Shown here one piece after another: positions 1 through 8,909 of a stretch of 64,000 bases of DNA. The stretch covers positions 124,001-188,000 of the forward strand of contig NZ_JBFEFG010000266.1 in NCBI RefSeq assembly GCF_040718835.1. The letters are read 5' to 3'. This DNA is from Bremerella sp. JC817 (GTDB taxonomy: Bacteria > Planctomycetota > Planctomycetia > Pirellulales > Pirellulaceae). Below the pieces are notes generated by a model, which worked only from the letters and a program-made list of their open reading frames with translations, did not search any database and was not told the DNA's origin. Position 1 is the stretch's first letter. Each line of letters starts with the position of its first letter. The position numbers and the translations under genes are program-made.

Positions 1-599
1 TTGGCGTTATAGAGTGCGTTGGCCTTGGTCACGTTGACCAGTTTGTCGCCTGGCTTGCCCTTCACTTCGCGAACGACAGGGCGGATGTAATCGACCATGC
101 CTTCGATTGCCCCGGGCAGGGCGTCGTTGTTATCGATGTGGTCGATCGCCGCACGGCAGGCACCACACGAGCTGTGACCCATCACCACGACCACGCTCGC
201 ACCCAGTTCGGCGACGGCGAATTCGACGCTACCCAGCAGGATTGGACCGGAACCGACGATGTTGCCGGCGACACGCAAGACGAACAGTCCGCCGATCGGT
301 TGATCGAAGACAATTTCTGGCGGAACACGCGAATCGGCACAGCCCAGGATGATCGCTGGAGGGGCCTGGCCTTGAGCATGGCGGGCAAATTCTTCTGGCG
401 TACGTGGTGGAACCTTGGTCTTCCCTTCGACAAAACGCTGATTGCCGGCAACTAACTGCTCGAGGATGGCATTCGGATCACGGTCGGTTGGTTCGGCGGC
501 ACCGGCCAGCGAAGCAAACGGGCTCAAACTGACCGCGCCAGCTGCCATGGCTACGTTTTGGACGAAGGTGCGTCGCGAAGTGGGTTGCGAGTTGCACAT
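1..599 (-). CDS. Tat-exported beta-carbonic anhydrase (C-terminus cut off by window edge)
   Basis: Reversible hydration of CO2 to bicarbonate by a zinc enzyme. Reading the minus strand from the ATG at 599 gives an N-terminus with the twin-arginine signal SRRTFV followed by an Ala-rich hydrophobic stretch, so the enzyme should be exported folded. The beta-class zinc site is visible: Cys plus Asp-Arg in GCADSRVPPE, then His and Cys in MGHSSCGAC. About 199 residues are present and the frame is still open at position 1, so only the C-terminal end is missing. It is transcribed away from the window interior and no partner gene is visible. The family call is firm; the periplasmic location rests on the Tat motif alone. 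Confidence 0.9.
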   Translation of the reverse strand, partial: MCNSQPTSRRTFVQNVAMAAGAVSLSPFASLAGAAEPTDRDPNAILEQLVAGNQRFVEGKTKVPPRTPEEFARHAQGQAPPAIILGCADSRVPPEIVFDQPIGGLFVLRVAGNIVGSGPILLGSVEFAVAELGASVVVVMGHSSCGACRAAIDHIDNNDALPGAIEGMVDYIRPVVREVKGKPGDKLVNVTKANALYNA

Positions 600-1036
600 G
601 GTGTAGAGCCTTTGCGAGGAAGTGGTTGATTTCGGGTGGGTATGCCATCCTGCGATAGCACGCGAAAAGCTTAGGTCACACTCTGTCGCCGGGAGGCATC
701 CGCCGTCCCAATTGTGAGTCAATTTGTCTCATAGCCGAAAATCCCGCATTTCATGAATTCTAGCGGCGGTATGTTATCCAGAGGGGATATGCGCAGTTCA
801 GGCAGATAACTGCAGCTCAGGGATAGTGATTGTGATCCAATTCCTTGGATTTCACCTTGATCTGATCTGTGCCGATTTCGTAGAAGGCCCCATCCGTGTG
901 CCGATACCATGTCTGCTAGCAGGCCATCTCTGGGAGGTGGCGATTTGGAAAGCGATGGCAACCCAGGCCCACGGAGATGCAAATCCACTTGCATTCGGGG
1001 ACATTCCCTAAGCCAACAACGACGAACGAGCCCCAC
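600..1036. other. Intergenic spacer between divergent genes (437 bp)
   Basis: This spacer must hold the promoters of the carbonic anhydrase (leftward) and the outer-membrane-type protein (rightward). Open frames here have no recognisable protein features. It carries one copy of the palindrome TGCTAGCA at 914-921, which recurs in other spacers of the window. No RNA gene or convincing promoter was recognised. Confidence 0.5.
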
Positions 1037-2020
1037 ATGACCATTCGCACAATCCTCTTCTGCTGCCTGACGATGGCCTCGACTTCGTCGGTGTTTGCTC
1101 AAGGCAATGGCCAGCCACAAGCTGAGCCAGTTGGGTACCGTCCAGCCGAAGGCGAAATCGAAGTGCAAGAAGGTGGGCCCTATATCGAAACGGAAGTCCC
1201 CAGCAACTACGCTCCGCCGTCGGTTGTCAGTTCCGGCATCTGGCAACTGCTGGTTCCACGTAAAGGAGCGGCGACGTTCACGTACCTGGGTGGCGGTGGC
1301 GAAGATGGTCTGGGGATTACCTCGATCGATACGTCCGCCAGCTTTATGGCCCCGTTGCCAATCTGGGGTGGCATGTACGGAAGCCTTACGCCAGGATTCA
1401 GTTGGAATGCACTAGATGGGCCCAGCGGTTTCGATCTGCCGTCGGATTTGTATCGAGGATCGCTGAGCCTCGGTTTTATCAAGCCATTTGAAAACGGTTC
1501 TCAGCTGGTGATCGGAATCTCGCCAACCTTCGCGACCGATGGCCATTCCGATGCCAGTGATGCGTTTCAGTTCAACGCATTTGGGATGTACAACTGGAAG
1601 CGTTCTGAGAAGTTCTCGTGGCAGTTGGGGATCGCGGCGACCGGTCGCGACGACATACCGATCTTGCCCGCCGTTGGCTTCACCTGGAAACCGAACGACA
1701 ATTGGCTGATTGAAGCGTCGGTACCTCGACCACGGATCGCCCACCGCCTGCAATGGTTCCCAAACCTCGGCGAAAATTGGGCCTATGTTGCCGGCGAGTT
1801 CGGCGGCGGTACGTACGGGGTCGACCGCAACGGAACCAGCGATCAGCTGACGCTTCGCGACTTTCGCCTGCTGCTGGGTTGGGAACGTCGCAACCCAGGC
1901 GGCTTTAGTCCCTCGGTTGAAGCTGGTTACGTCTTTGGCCGGGAATTGGAATACGAGTCGGATGGCTCGAAGTTCAAGCCCTCCGACACGTTCCTGATCC
2001 GCGCCAGTGTCTCGTTCTAA
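1037..2020 (+). CDS. Secreted/outer-membrane beta-barrel-like protein of unknown function
   Basis: The 327-residue product starts at the ATG at 1037. A longer frame begins at 977, but only the ATG at 1037 puts a signal peptide at the N-terminus (MTIRTILFCC... ending VFAQ). The mature part has alternating aromatic and polar stretches with many Gly, Trp and Tyr residues and ends in Phe (RASVSF), as many outer-membrane barrel proteins do. It resembles planctomycete proteins annotated as DUF6268-type barrels, but that link is from memory. It stands alone between a divergent carbonic anhydrase gene and a response regulator. Function is unknown; a porin-like or surface role is an inference. Confidence 0.6.
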   Translation: MTIRTILFCCLTMASTSSVFAQGNGQPQAEPVGYRPAEGEIEVQEGGPYIETEVPSNYAPPSVVSSGIWQLLVPRKGAATFTYLGGGGEDGLGITSIDTSASFMAPLPIWGGMYGSLTPGFSWNALDGPSGFDLPSDLYRGSLSLGFIKPFENGSQLVIGISPTFATDGHSDASDAFQFNAFGMYNWKRSEKFSWQLGIAATGRDDIPILPAVGFTWKPNDNWLIEASVPRPRIAHRLQWFPNLGENWAYVAGEFGGGTYGVDRNGTSDQLTLRDFRLLLGWERRNPGGFSPSVEAGYVFGRELEYESDGSKFKPSDTFLIRASVSF

Positions 2021-2161
2021 GCTGGATTCATCGGAAATTTACACACTCTGAACATAGCTTGCATCGGTCAACGATAGCCTTAGCAGCTTAGCCTTGACGC
2101 CTCTTTCTTTTCGACAGGCGCGGGCTCATGATGTCGCCACTTTGAATGGAAAGACAAGCTG

Positions 2162-3169
2162 TTGGCGGAGACCGTGCCAATTTTTTCTGATCAAACAGCC
2201 CAGCCTCGCAGCGGAGGAATCTTCGTTTCGGGGTACGACGAAATCACGATCCTTGTCGTCGACGACACGGCCGTAGACCGTGCGCTGGTCGGGGGCGTTC
2301 TGCAGAAGAACAACTGCGGCAACTTGACGGTTCACTTCGCCGAAAGTGGTGAAGAAGCCCTCGAGATGATTGCCGGCGAAGACCCCGACGTCGTGCTGAC
2401 CGACCTGCGAATGCCAGGCATGGATGGTCTCGCTCTGGTGAAGACAATGCAGGTCGATTACCCCTTCATTCCTTGCGTGCTGATGACCGCCCACGGTAGC
2501 GAAGAGATCGCCGCGGAAGCCCTGCGAAACGGAGCCTCCAGTTTCGTCCCGAAGAAAGATCTGATCCACAAACTGGCGTCGACGCTGATTCATGTTCTTT
2601 CGTCGGCACATCACGATCGGATGGCTCGTCGTTTCGACGAGTGCTGGAACGAGACCACCTCGCAGTTCACGCTGGCCAACGATGCCAACCTGATCGGAGC
2701 AGTCACCGGCCACGTGCAGAATTACCTGCAGAAGTTTCGCCATGTCTCGGAAAACGAACTGGTGCGACTGGGCGTTGCTTTGGACGAAGCGTTTCGCAAT
2801 GCGATGTTCCACGGCAACTTGCAGTTGGAATCGGACCTGTGGGCGGCCGATCCCGAGCGGTTCTATCTCGAGGCCCATCGCCGCCAGGAAATCGCCCCGT
2901 TCAAAGATCGCGTTGTCCACTTCACGCTGACCTGTCGCCGCGATGAAGTCCGCTTTGTGATTCGGGACGAAGGTGATGGGTTCGATGTCGGGCAGCAGTA
3001 CTTCGACCCCGACGATCCCGCTCAGCTCACCCGACCGAGCGGACGAGGTTTGTTTCTCATCAAGACGTTCATGGATGAAGTCGCCTTCAACGACGTCGGC
3101 AACGAGATCACGATGATCTTTCGCCCGAAGATGTCGGACGAACTGGCCCTGGACGACGTCGCGATCTGA
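2162..3169 (+). CDS. Response regulator fused to an RsbW-type HATPase domain
   Basis: 335 residues. Residues about 28-150 form a CheY-like receiver: ILVVDD acidic pocket near 31-35, phospho-acceptor Asp81 in VLTDLRMPGMDG, and the Thr and Lys of the switch region (MTAHGS, VPKKD). Residues about 195-325 are a GHKL ATPase of the anti-sigma serine-kinase type, with an N-box (DEAFRNAMFHGN) and G1 box (IRDEGDGFD). The order suggests a phosphorylated receiver controlling a kinase that acts on a STAS antagonist. The start is the TTG at 2162, preceded by GGAAAG; a GTG at 2174 is possible. No sensor kinase or sigma factor is adjacent. A STAS protein at 21.9 kb is a possible but unproven partner. Confidence 0.85.
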   Translation: MAETVPIFSDQTAQPRSGGIFVSGYDEITILVVDDTAVDRALVGGVLQKNNCGNLTVHFAESGEEALEMIAGEDPDVVLTDLRMPGMDGLALVKTMQVDYPFIPCVLMTAHGSEEIAAEALRNGASSFVPKKDLIHKLASTLIHVLSSAHHDRMARRFDECWNETTSQFTLANDANLIGAVTGHVQNYLQKFRHVSENELVRLGVALDEAFRNAMFHGNLQLESDLWAADPERFYLEAHRRQEIAPFKDRVVHFTLTCRRDEVRFVIRDEGDGFDVGQQYFDPDDPAQLTRPSGRGLFLIKTFMDEVAFNDVGNEITMIFRPKMSDELALDDVAI

Positions 3170-3309
3170 GCCCGACTGGGCTTCGGCCTGCTAGCACATT
3201 TACCAGCGTCTACGTGCGAATATTTTCTCTAATCGTTACAACTTACTGAAGGTTCGGGGGTGGTAACGACGATGAAGAAGATGACGACGCGGCACGGAAT
3301 AGCTGCGCA

Positions 3310-4242
3310 TTGCTTGCTAGCACGGAAAGAGACGCGGTTTTGGCATCCGGGACAGTTCCCAACTCGAACGACGATCAGCAGCACGAACCAGATTCGGCGC
3401 TGGCCGCCCTTCAATTGGCCATGTTCAACTGGCTGGCTGATTGGGGTGGTGTAGCGATCGATTGTGTCACCTCGATTGGCGAGTTGACGCTGTTCGCGTG
3501 GCGGACGATTCTGTGGACGTTCGGTCGCTTGCCGAAACGAGAAACCTTGCTGCCTAGCTTCTACCAGGTCGGCGTGATGAGCCTGCCGGTAGTTGCCCTG
3601 ACCGGTACCTTCATTGGGATGGTTCTGGCAGTGCAAAGCTATTACCAGTTCCGCGAGCTGGGGCTCGAAACCCGCCTCGGTGCCGTGATCAACATGTCGC
3701 TCGTCCGCGAACTAGGTCCGGTGCTGGCAGCCACGATGCTGGCAGGCCGAGTCGGTAGCGCGATGGCGGCTGAACTGGGCACGATGCGCGTTACCGAGCA
3801 GATCGATGCATTGACCTCGATGGGGGCCAACCCGATCCATTACCTGGTGGTACCACGCGTTCTGGCAATGCTGTTATTGATACCGGCATTAACCGTGATG
3901 GCGGACTTTATGGGGTTCGTCGGCGGCTACTTCTATAGCGTCATCATCATCGGTATCGACAAGCACTTTTACCTGTACAACTCGCAGATCTTCGTCGGCT
4001 CGTGGGATATCTTCTGCGGGCTGTTCAAAAGCATCTTCTTCGGCGGCGTGATCGCGCTGGTCAGTTGTCATCAAGGCTTCTACTGCACCGCCGGTGCGGA
4101 AGGGGTCGGCAAAGCGGCGACGGCGGCCTTTGTGTATTCGTTCGTGATGATCCTGATCATCGACCTGGTGCTGAACATTGGCCTCGAGCGCGTTTACATG
4201 ACGCTTTGGCCAGACCAGATGGTTTCGATTGGAGGTGGCTAA
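3310..4242 (+). CDS. MlaE-family ABC transporter permease
   Basis: Inner-membrane permease of an MCE-type phospholipid/hydrophobic-compound transporter. The sequence has the MlaE hallmarks: several hydrophobic spans, a GTFIGMVLAVQ segment, the RELGPVLAA motif and EQIDAL. The first gene of a three-gene operon, it ends immediately before the ATPase (TAA then ATG with no gap). The longest frame opens with TTG at 3310 and gives 310 residues. An ATG at 3421 would give 273 residues, closer to the usual MlaE length, so the first 37 residues (polar, poorly conserved in look) are uncertain. MlaB and MlaC equivalents are not next to it. Confidence 0.88.
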   Translation: MLASTERDAVLASGTVPNSNDDQQHEPDSALAALQLAMFNWLADWGGVAIDCVTSIGELTLFAWRTILWTFGRLPKRETLLPSFYQVGVMSLPVVALTGTFIGMVLAVQSYYQFRELGLETRLGAVINMSLVRELGPVLAATMLAGRVGSAMAAELGTMRVTEQIDALTSMGANPIHYLVVPRVLAMLLLIPALTVMADFMGFVGGYFYSVIIIGIDKHFYLYNSQIFVGSWDIFCGLFKSIFFGGVIALVSCHQGFYCTAGAEGVGKAATAAFVYSFVMILIIDLVLNIGLERVYMTLWPDQMVSIGGG

Positions 4243-5073
4243 ATGATGCATGCCCGCCTCGAAGCCGACGATGCCCAACCCTTGATCGAAGTGAACGACC
4301 TGCTCGTTCAGTTCGGCGGGCAAACCGTGCTGCGCGACATTGGCCTCAGCATTCCTCGCGGGCAAACGTTGGCCCTGATCGGCGAGAGTGGTTGCGGCAA
4401 GACGGTGCTTCTGAAGTCGCTGATCGGATTGATCCAGCCAACTCAAGGCGAAGTGATCTTCGATGGCCGCGACATCAATACATTGAACGATAAGCAGATG
4501 ACCCAGGAACGAATTCGATTTGGATTCGTATTCCAGAATGCGGCTCTGTTCGACAGCATGACCATCGGTCAGAACGTGGCGTTTCCTTTGAAGCAGCACA
4601 CCAACAAACCGCTGTCCGAGATCCGCGAGATTGTATTTAACCGTTTGCGTGAAGTTGGTTTGCCAGAGTCGGTGGTTTGGAAGAAGCCGGCGGAACTCTC
4701 TGGCGGGATGAGAAAACGAGTGGGCTTGGCTCGGGCACTGGTCTTGAAGCCAGACGTCGTGTTGTACGACGAACCAACCACCGGTCTCGATCCGATCATG
4801 AGCGACGTGATTAACGAGTTGATTTTGCGAACCCGCAGCAAGTATCCGGTGACCAGTATCGTCGTGACGCACGACATGCGAACGGCCCAAAAGGTCGCCG
4901 ACCGGATGATCATGATGTATCCGGCCACGCGGCTGAAAGAAGCCGAACCGCAGATCTTGTACGACGGACGGCCGGAAGATGTCGAAGATTGTTCCGATCA
5001 ACGCGTGATTCAATTCGTCCGGGGAGAAGCGGGCCAACGTATCGAAGAAATGGGAGCCTTCATCGGCGACTAG
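4243..5073 (+). CDS. MlaF-family ABC transporter ATPase
   Basis: 276-residue ATP-binding subunit that powers the neighbouring permease. Walker A is GESGCGKT at residues 47-54, the signature is LSGGMRKRVGLARAL, Walker B is VVLYDEPTTGLDP and the switch His lies in VVTHDM. The MRKR variant of the signature is characteristic of the MlaF/YrbF group rather than importers. Translation is probably coupled to the permease, because the start follows its stop codon directly. The MCE-domain gene follows 18 bases downstream. Role in retrograde or anterograde lipid movement across the envelope follows from the family. Confidence 0.92.
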   Translation: MMHARLEADDAQPLIEVNDLLVQFGGQTVLRDIGLSIPRGQTLALIGESGCGKTVLLKSLIGLIQPTQGEVIFDGRDINTLNDKQMTQERIRFGFVFQNAALFDSMTIGQNVAFPLKQHTNKPLSEIREIVFNRLREVGLPESVVWKKPAELSGGMRKRVGLARALVLKPDVVLYDEPTTGLDPIMSDVINELILRTRSKYPVTSIVVTHDMRTAQKVADRMIMMYPATRLKEAEPQILYDGRPEDVEDCSDQRVIQFVRGEAGQRIEEMGAFIGD

Positions 5074-5091
5074 CCGAAGTGAGCAAGTGTC

Positions 5092-6168
5092 ATGGACGAC
5101 CGCGTACTCCAATTTCGAGTCGGATTTGTGATGCTGGTGGCAATGCTGCTGACCGGGATCCTCTTCTTTTTGCTGGGCGAGCAGCCGCAGTTCTTGTCGG
5201 ATAAAGAAACGGTCTACGTTGTCTTCGATACGGCACCGGGCGTGACGATCGATACGCCGGTACGAACCAGCGGGATCCTGATCGGCCGCGTCAGCAATGT
5301 CAAACTGCAAGACGATCGCAAGGTGCTGGTCACCTTGAAGGTCGAACAAGAATACATGCCGCACGAGAACGAAGTTTGCCGCATCGTGTCGGAATCGTTG
5401 CTCGGCGACGCAGCGCTTGAATTTGTGCCGACCGATCGACCAGGGCTGCCCAATCAGCCACTGCCGGACGGAGCCAAGATCAACGGTTCGGTTGCCTCGA
5501 ATCCGCTGAAGGTGCTGGTCAATCTGGAAGACTCGTTGCTTTCCGCGATCGCGACCTTGGAAGATGCCGGCAGCAATGTCAGTCGCTTCGCCGCCAACGC
5601 GAATCGCTTGATCGAAGAAAACGACGATCAGGTAGGGCGCATCATGGGGAAAACCGAAGGTGCCCTCGATCGGTTTGACTCAGCTTTGGCCGGGGTGCAG
5701 AACCTGGTGGGCGATCAGCAGTTGAACAATCAGTTGAAAGAAGCCCTCGAAGGCTTGCCGGTTACCATTCAGGAGTCGCGTAAGCTGATCGACCAACTGC
5801 GTGTCGTCGCAAGTCGGGCCGATCGCAATCTCGAGAACCTGGAAGGCTTTACCGAGCCATTGGGTGAACGTGGCGAACAGTTGGTCGCCAACCTCGAGAA
5901 CAGCACCGAGAACCTCAACATCCTGGTAGCGCAACTCGCTCAGTTCGGGCGGAAGGTCAATGAATCGGAAGGCTCGCTGGGCCAACTGATCAATGATCCG
6001 CATCTGTATCAGAACCTGAACGATGCGGCAGCCAACATTCGGGAACTCTCGGTTCGGCTGCGTCCGATCGTGGAAGATGCCCGCGTGTTTGTCGACAAGA
6101 TCGCCCGCGACCCAGGTCGCATCGGCGTGAAGGGTGCTCTGAACCGCAATCAGTCTGGCATCAAATAA
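5092..6168 (+). CDS. MlaD-like MCE-domain substrate-binding protein
   Basis: 358 residues with one N-terminal membrane anchor (about 7-28) followed by an MCE domain (about 40-125: YVVFDTAPGVTIDTPVRTSGILIGRV). The long C-terminal part is helical and rich in Gln, Asn and Leu, likely a coiled coil or needle-like extension across the periplasm, as in longer MCE proteins. MlaD of E. coli is about half this length, so the tail is a notable extension. Third gene of the mlaE-mlaF-mlaD operon. It is followed by a hairpin-rich spacer that may end transcription. Likely it forms a ring that passes lipids between membranes. Confidence 0.88.
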   Translation: MDDRVLQFRVGFVMLVAMLLTGILFFLLGEQPQFLSDKETVYVVFDTAPGVTIDTPVRTSGILIGRVSNVKLQDDRKVLVTLKVEQEYMPHENEVCRIVSESLLGDAALEFVPTDRPGLPNQPLPDGAKINGSVASNPLKVLVNLEDSLLSAIATLEDAGSNVSRFAANANRLIEENDDQVGRIMGKTEGALDRFDSALAGVQNLVGDQQLNNQLKEALEGLPVTIQESRKLIDQLRVVASRADRNLENLEGFTEPLGERGEQLVANLENSTENLNILVAQLAQFGRKVNESEGSLGQLINDPHLYQNLNDAAANIRELSVRLRPIVEDARVFVDKIARDPGRIGVKGALNRNQSGIK

Positions 6169-6190
6169 GCCTGATTCGAACTCTGGCGGC

Positions 6191-6386
6191 GGCAATCCAT
6201 GGCCTAGGAGATGGATTGCCTATCTTGCAAGCGTCACGCATCGGCATCTGACGTTGCACTTCAACGAGAAGCGGGCAGACCCGCTTCTCTTGGATCTCAC
6301 CGCCTCGGATCTCGGACACCAGAGGGCAGGGGACTGGCCGCGGCTGAGTCCTAGCATGAAGAAAGCCAGGGTGCTGAGCCCTGGCT
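6191..6386. other. Cluster of four intergenic hairpins after the mla operon
   Basis: Four inverted repeats sit in under 200 bases between two convergent genes. The first has arms GGCAATCCAT at 6191-6200 and its complement at 6211-6220. The second has arms CGTTG at 6252-6256 and CAACG at 6262-6266. The third has arms GAGAAGCGGG at 6266-6275 and its complement at 6280-6289 around a CAGA tetraloop. The fourth has arms AGCCAGGG at 6364-6371 and CCCTGGCT at 6379-6386. None has a long T-run, so they are not textbook intrinsic terminators. They may be processing or stability elements, or part of a small RNA. Confidence 0.6.
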
Positions 6387-6427
6387 GACGAGGTTGGTTC
6401 GATGTTATGCCGTCAACTTCAAGCCGG

Positions 6428-7060
6428 TTAGTAGCCAGACGAGGGGAGTGGCGGCAGTTCGTAGCCACCGGAAGGCAAGCTGTTCATGCCAGAACTTGGT
6501 GGCGGAACTTGCTCGGCTGGGGGTGGCAACGTTTGCCCTGGTTGCTCCCAGTAGGGAACGCGTTGCGAGGTTGGTGGGACAACCATCGATGGGACCGGAG
6601 CTTGCTGCGGTGGAGCGAGGGGCGTCATGTAGCCAGCTTGAGCGTTGGCTCGCAGCTGTTCGGCCCGGGCACGTAGTTCCTCTGGTGGAATGATTCGGAG
6701 GGGAACCATCTCGAAATCGAGCTCGCGCTGGTCACGAATTTCCCAAGGGACGAGGTTCTCACTCACGAAGTCGAGTCCTGGGTACTGATACCAAGGTGTC
6801 TTGAATTCGTGCAATTGGACGACTGGTTCGTACCCGTCCTTTTCCAGACGGATTTCACGTGTCCCGTAATAGGTATAGTCGGTCGCTACCGGCGTGACGC
6901 CAATTTCCTGATTATCGACGTACAGCACGGCCCCAGGCGGATTGGTCCGAACGCTGAATCGCCGGCGCACACAGCCAGGCGAGGCAAGAATCGCAATTAG
7001 CAATGCCAGCACACCGATGTGTCGAAAAACGGTCGTATTTAGTGGGAAAAATGGCCCCAT
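6428..7060 (-). CDS. PEGA-domain lipoprotein
   Basis: 210 residues. The N-terminus has a hydrophobic segment ending in Cys (VLALLIAILASPGC at about 17-30), read as a lipoprotein signal, though the residues before the Cys are not the strict lipobox. A PEGA domain follows (about 34-75: FSVRTNPPGAVLYVDNQEIGVTP, then the RLEKDGYEP strand), a small beta fold common in surface and carbohydrate-associated proteins. The C-terminal third is Pro/Gln/Gly-rich and low in complexity. It is monocistronic and convergent with the mla operon. Likely an outer-membrane-anchored structural protein; its partner is unknown. Confidence 0.75.
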   Translation of the reverse strand: MGPFFPLNTTVFRHIGVLALLIAILASPGCVRRRFSVRTNPPGAVLYVDNQEIGVTPVATDYTYYGTREIRLEKDGYEPVVQLHEFKTPWYQYPGLDFVSENLVPWEIRDQRELDFEMVPLRIIPPEELRARAEQLRANAQAGYMTPLAPPQQAPVPSMVVPPTSQRVPYWEQPGQTLPPPAEQVPPPSSGMNSLPSGGYELPPLPSSGY

Positions 7061-7432
7061 GAGCTATCCTGAATCGTGGGGAAGTTGTGGGGCGGGAGTA
7101 TAGCGATCTCTTAAATCCATGGCCAGATAGCTTTCCCCAGGCCATTTTCCGACCACCAGCGCAGAAAATTTCGGGTAGTTGCGAATCCGTAGTGAGGGTG
7201 GATCGTTTCCGCTTAGAAATCCATAATTCCTTATCCATTGCCAAGTTGCCCCAGCTAGCGGCGGCGTTTATTATCGAAGGCTCCTTAAACAACTTTGTTG
7301 ACGTTAGTGCAGGCTTGTCCCACGCGGCGTCGAAGAATCTAGGGAAGACTAGGAACGTCGCCGACCTGTGTTGCGCGACGGATCTCGTGGATTTGACCCC
7401 ATCAAACGAGAATCGAGTAGGTTTCTGCTGGT
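7061..7432. other. Divergent promoter region (372 bp)
   Basis: Non-coding spacer between the leftward PEGA lipoprotein gene and the rightward phosphatase gene. A rightward frame crossing it (7087-7446) overlaps the phosphatase start and shows no domain or protein-like composition, so it is not called. No clear promoter hexamer pair or RNA element was recognised. Confidence 0.5.
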
Positions 7433-8779
7433 ATGCCCCAGAGTGAAAAGCATGACTGGGCCGGATGTCTCCATGTCGCCGCCATGAGCGACATCGGTAT
7501 GCGCCGATCCAACAATCAAGACCACTTCGGGGTGGCACTCTCGCAAACCTGGGAAGACTGGCAGCGACGCGGTCACCTGTTTATCGTTGCTGATGGCATG
7601 GGGGCCCACGCCGCCGGCGAACTTGCTAGCGAAATCGCGGTCGAGCAGGTCCGGCATCTCTACAAGAAGTATCTCGACAAGAAGCCTGCGATGGCCCTCA
7701 CTTCGGCCATCGAAGAAGCCAACATGATCATCAACCGCCGAGGCGAGTCCAACGCGGCGTTCCATAAGATGGGAACGACCTGCAGTTGCTTGCTTCTGCT
7801 TCCCCAAGGGGCCGTGCTCGGGCACGTGGGGGACAGCCGGATCTATCGCCTGCGTGGCGACAAGCTCGAGCAGTTGACGTTCGATCACAGCATGGCATGG
7901 GAAATCAAAGCGGCCACCGCCGGCAAGGAATACTCGTCGGACGTCTACGCGGCGATTCCGAAGAACGTCATTACCCGTTCGCTGGGCCCTTCGCCTGAAG
8001 TCGAAGTCGACCTGGAAGGAGCATTTCCTCTGGAAGTGGGGGATACGTTCATGATGTGCAGCGATGGTGCCTCGGGACCGGTGACCGACCAAGAGATCGC
8101 CTTGATCCTGCACTCGCTCGATCCCCCCAAAGCTGCCCAACTGATGATCGACCTCGCCAACCTACGGGGCGGCCCGGACAATATTACGGTGATCGTGGCG
8201 AAGGTAACCGACGAGAAGTTGGTGAACGATCCGTGTAAGAACGATCCGCTGATCGAAGAAGAAGACCTTCCCCCTCCGCCGGTCGAACGTCAGGTGCGGA
8301 AGATCCCCCGGACTTTGCTGCTGGCAATCTTCCTGCTGTTCGCCGGAGCCGGACTGGCTCATTTCCTGGAGCAGCCGTTGTACGCGTTGGCCTCGGCCCT
8401 GGTCGGTGTGATGGTCACCATCCTATCACTGGTCTACAAGTTCACCGGCGAACTGGTTCCACTGCCGGTCAAGAAGCGGTTTCGCTTTGGCAAAGGTCCT
8501 TACTCCGAGACCACCTGTCAGGCTGACTCGAATACGTCCCTGAATCTCAAGATCATGTACGACGAGCTTTGCGACGCGGCCGAGTCGAATCAATGGACAA
8601 TCGACTGGGAGAGCGTTCGACAACTGGGCGAACGAGCAGACAGCGAGATGAAGAAAGGGGAATACTACAGTTCCTCGAAGCACTTCCTGATGTCGATCGG
8701 CTCGCTGATGTCGCAGATTCGAGGGCAGAAAGGGTCGAAGAACCCTCTGGAAGACGATTCTCGCGTCGACCTGACGTAA
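7433..8779 (+). CDS. PP2C-family serine/threonine phosphatase with a membrane-associated C-terminal region
   Basis: 448 residues. Residues about 12-260 are a PP2C/Stp1-type domain: SDIGMRRSNNQD near the start, FIVADGMGAHAAGE with metal-binding Asp54, GHVGDSRIYR, and the C-terminal metal site GGPDNITVIVAKV. It should remove phosphate from Ser/Thr residues, opposing Hanks-type kinases or partner-switching kinases. A Pro-rich linker leads to two hydrophobic segments (about 287-325), then a cytoplasmic tail of about 120 residues with no recognised domain. No kinase gene is adjacent, which is unusual for stp-like genes. Start ATG at 7433, with a weak AGGT upstream. Confidence 0.88.
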   Translation: MPQSEKHDWAGCLHVAAMSDIGMRRSNNQDHFGVALSQTWEDWQRRGHLFIVADGMGAHAAGELASEIAVEQVRHLYKKYLDKKPAMALTSAIEEANMIINRRGESNAAFHKMGTTCSCLLLLPQGAVLGHVGDSRIYRLRGDKLEQLTFDHSMAWEIKAATAGKEYSSDVYAAIPKNVITRSLGPSPEVEVDLEGAFPLEVGDTFMMCSDGASGPVTDQEIALILHSLDPPKAAQLMIDLANLRGGPDNITVIVAKVTDEKLVNDPCKNDPLIEEEDLPPPPVERQVRKIPRTLLLAIFLLFAGAGLAHFLEQPLYALASALVGVMVTILSLVYKFTGELVPLPVKKRFRFGKGPYSETTCQADSNTSLNLKIMYDELCDAAESNQWTIDWESVRQLGERADSEMKKGEYYSSSKHFLMSIGSLMSQIRGQKGSKNPLEDDSRVDLT

Positions 8780-8909
8780 AGGCTTTCGCGACGCGTACGG
8801 GCTTCCGCCGGCGATTGTCGTTTTCCCATTTGGCCAATATTGCTACAGTATGGGCCGATTCTTACCCCGGCATGGTGTCGGGACCGGATCGAAATGGATT
8901 TCGATCGCG

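Noticed and set aside
3889..5364. 491-codon open frame antisense to the mlaE-mlaF-mlaD genes
   Set aside because: It lies wholly opposite three well-recognised genes and is His/Gln/Asp-rich, the typical product of reading GC-rich codons backwards. No domain is visible.
7087..7446. 119-codon frame in the spacer before the PP2C gene
   Set aside because: It overlaps the phosphatase start and has no domain or codon pattern like its neighbours.
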